Below are positions 63,804 to 64,000 of a stretch of 64,000 nucleotides of DNA, piece after piece. This DNA is from Allorhodopirellula solitaria (GTDB lineage Bacteria; Planctomycetota; Planctomycetia; Pirellulales; Pirellulaceae): positions 176,636 to 240,635 of the forward strand of contig NZ_SJPK01000009.1 of assembly GCF_007859855.1 (NCBI RefSeq). Direction: 5' to 3'. A program made the translations under genes and the position numbers. Under the pieces are notes generated by a model that was not told the DNA's origin, searched no databases, and was given only the letters and a program-made list of their open reading frames with translations. Numbering within the stretch: the first letter of the stretch is position 1; the number at the start of each line of letters is the position of its first letter.

Positions 63804-64000
63804 TTAGGGCTTTTCTGGTGGTTTCACGGGCTCGACCGCGATCCGCTTGGCTCGGCTGGGTCGAGGCTTTTTTAGCTTGGGATATTTTGATTGATTTCGG
63901 CGTTTGAGCTCGCGAGGTTCCTGGCGACCGGGGCGATCTCGGACCAGCCGGGAAGTTGCCGACAGCACGATCCACATTAAATCGTTGGACGTTTCAAGCT
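63804..64000 (-). mobile_element. IS4-like transposase, C-terminal fragment (cut by the window edge)
   Basis: The minus-strand frame is open from base 64000 to a TAA at 63804-63806. It encodes LETSNDLMWIVLSATSRLVR, then DRPGRQEPRELKRRNQSKYP and KLKKPRPSRAKRIAVEP. The motif GDRPGR-EPR-LKRR followed by a basic Pro-rich tail is the C-terminus of IS4-family transposases in planctomycetes. Only about 65 residues are visible, so whether the gene is intact is unknown. Confidence 0.6.

Overview
The window looks like a chromosomal segment of a marine planctomycete of the Pirellulaceae, most like Rhodopirellula. The evidence is a PVC-type CxxCH haem protein, two secreted sulfatases, an ECF sigma factor close to a Ser/Thr kinase, a Cys-rich beta-barrel porin, a predicted (5-formylfuran-3-yl)methyl phosphate synthase, FG-GAP/UnbV and HEAT-repeat surface proteins, and typical Rhodopirellula-style transposase debris. 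The genus is inferred from remembered family features, not from a database search.

Layout. 1-9852: a membrane-anchored FG-GAP/UnbV protein (minus, cut by the left edge), then a four-gene plus-strand operon: an 851-aa membrane protein, an ABC ATPase, a tandem ABC-2 permease and a HEAT-repeat protein. 9887-13060: a minus-strand pair (HTH-EIIA fusion and a receiver-like protein) divergent from a Pro/Tyr/Gly-rich outer-membrane-like protein. 13061-21462 is an accessory island. It holds a decayed tyrosine recombinase, an IS91-like transposase split by a 389-bp MITE with a 4-bp target duplication, two decayed RAYT/IS200-like transposase copies with 76-bp palindromic repeats, a RelE/ParE-type toxin-antitoxin pair and several dispersed repeats.

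21463-30853: a Ser/Thr kinase, an EF-hand/deiodinase-like secreted protein and an ECF sigma factor (all minus), a sulfatase-YHYH fusion and mfnB. 30893-36828: a 1279-aa haem/propeller/HEAT protein and a porin with a clear terminator. 36952-41256: a tightly overlapping operon of ferredoxin, HAD phosphatase, MnmE-like GTPase and THUMP-like methyltransferase, followed by OsmC.

41900-49252 is the most coherent functional block. A sigma-70 factor and a SelL-like redox membrane protein are transcribed one way. A five-gene lipid-modification operon (FAD oxidoreductase, DUF1365, two cyclopropane-synthase-type methyltransferases, DUF1295) is transcribed the other way. It resembles clusters known elsewhere for stress-induced phospholipid acyl-chain methylation. 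49237-53661 holds membrane transport and redox genes (CaCA antiporter, DedA, MgtC, SPW, VKOR, SDR). 54089-55033 is fliW-csrA. 55249-64000 holds a GlcD/GlpC-type fusion oxidoreductase, a lipoprotein, a Nudix hydrolase, a 29-aa basic protein, a J-domain-like membrane protein, an iduronate-sulfatase-like enzyme and the end of an IS4-like transposase at the right edge.

A recurrent feature is a family of short palindromic MITE-like elements centred on GTAGTGGACGAGG. In three places the terminal TAA of the element is also the stop codon of the adjacent gene. No rRNA, tRNA, CRISPR array or phage structural genes were seen.
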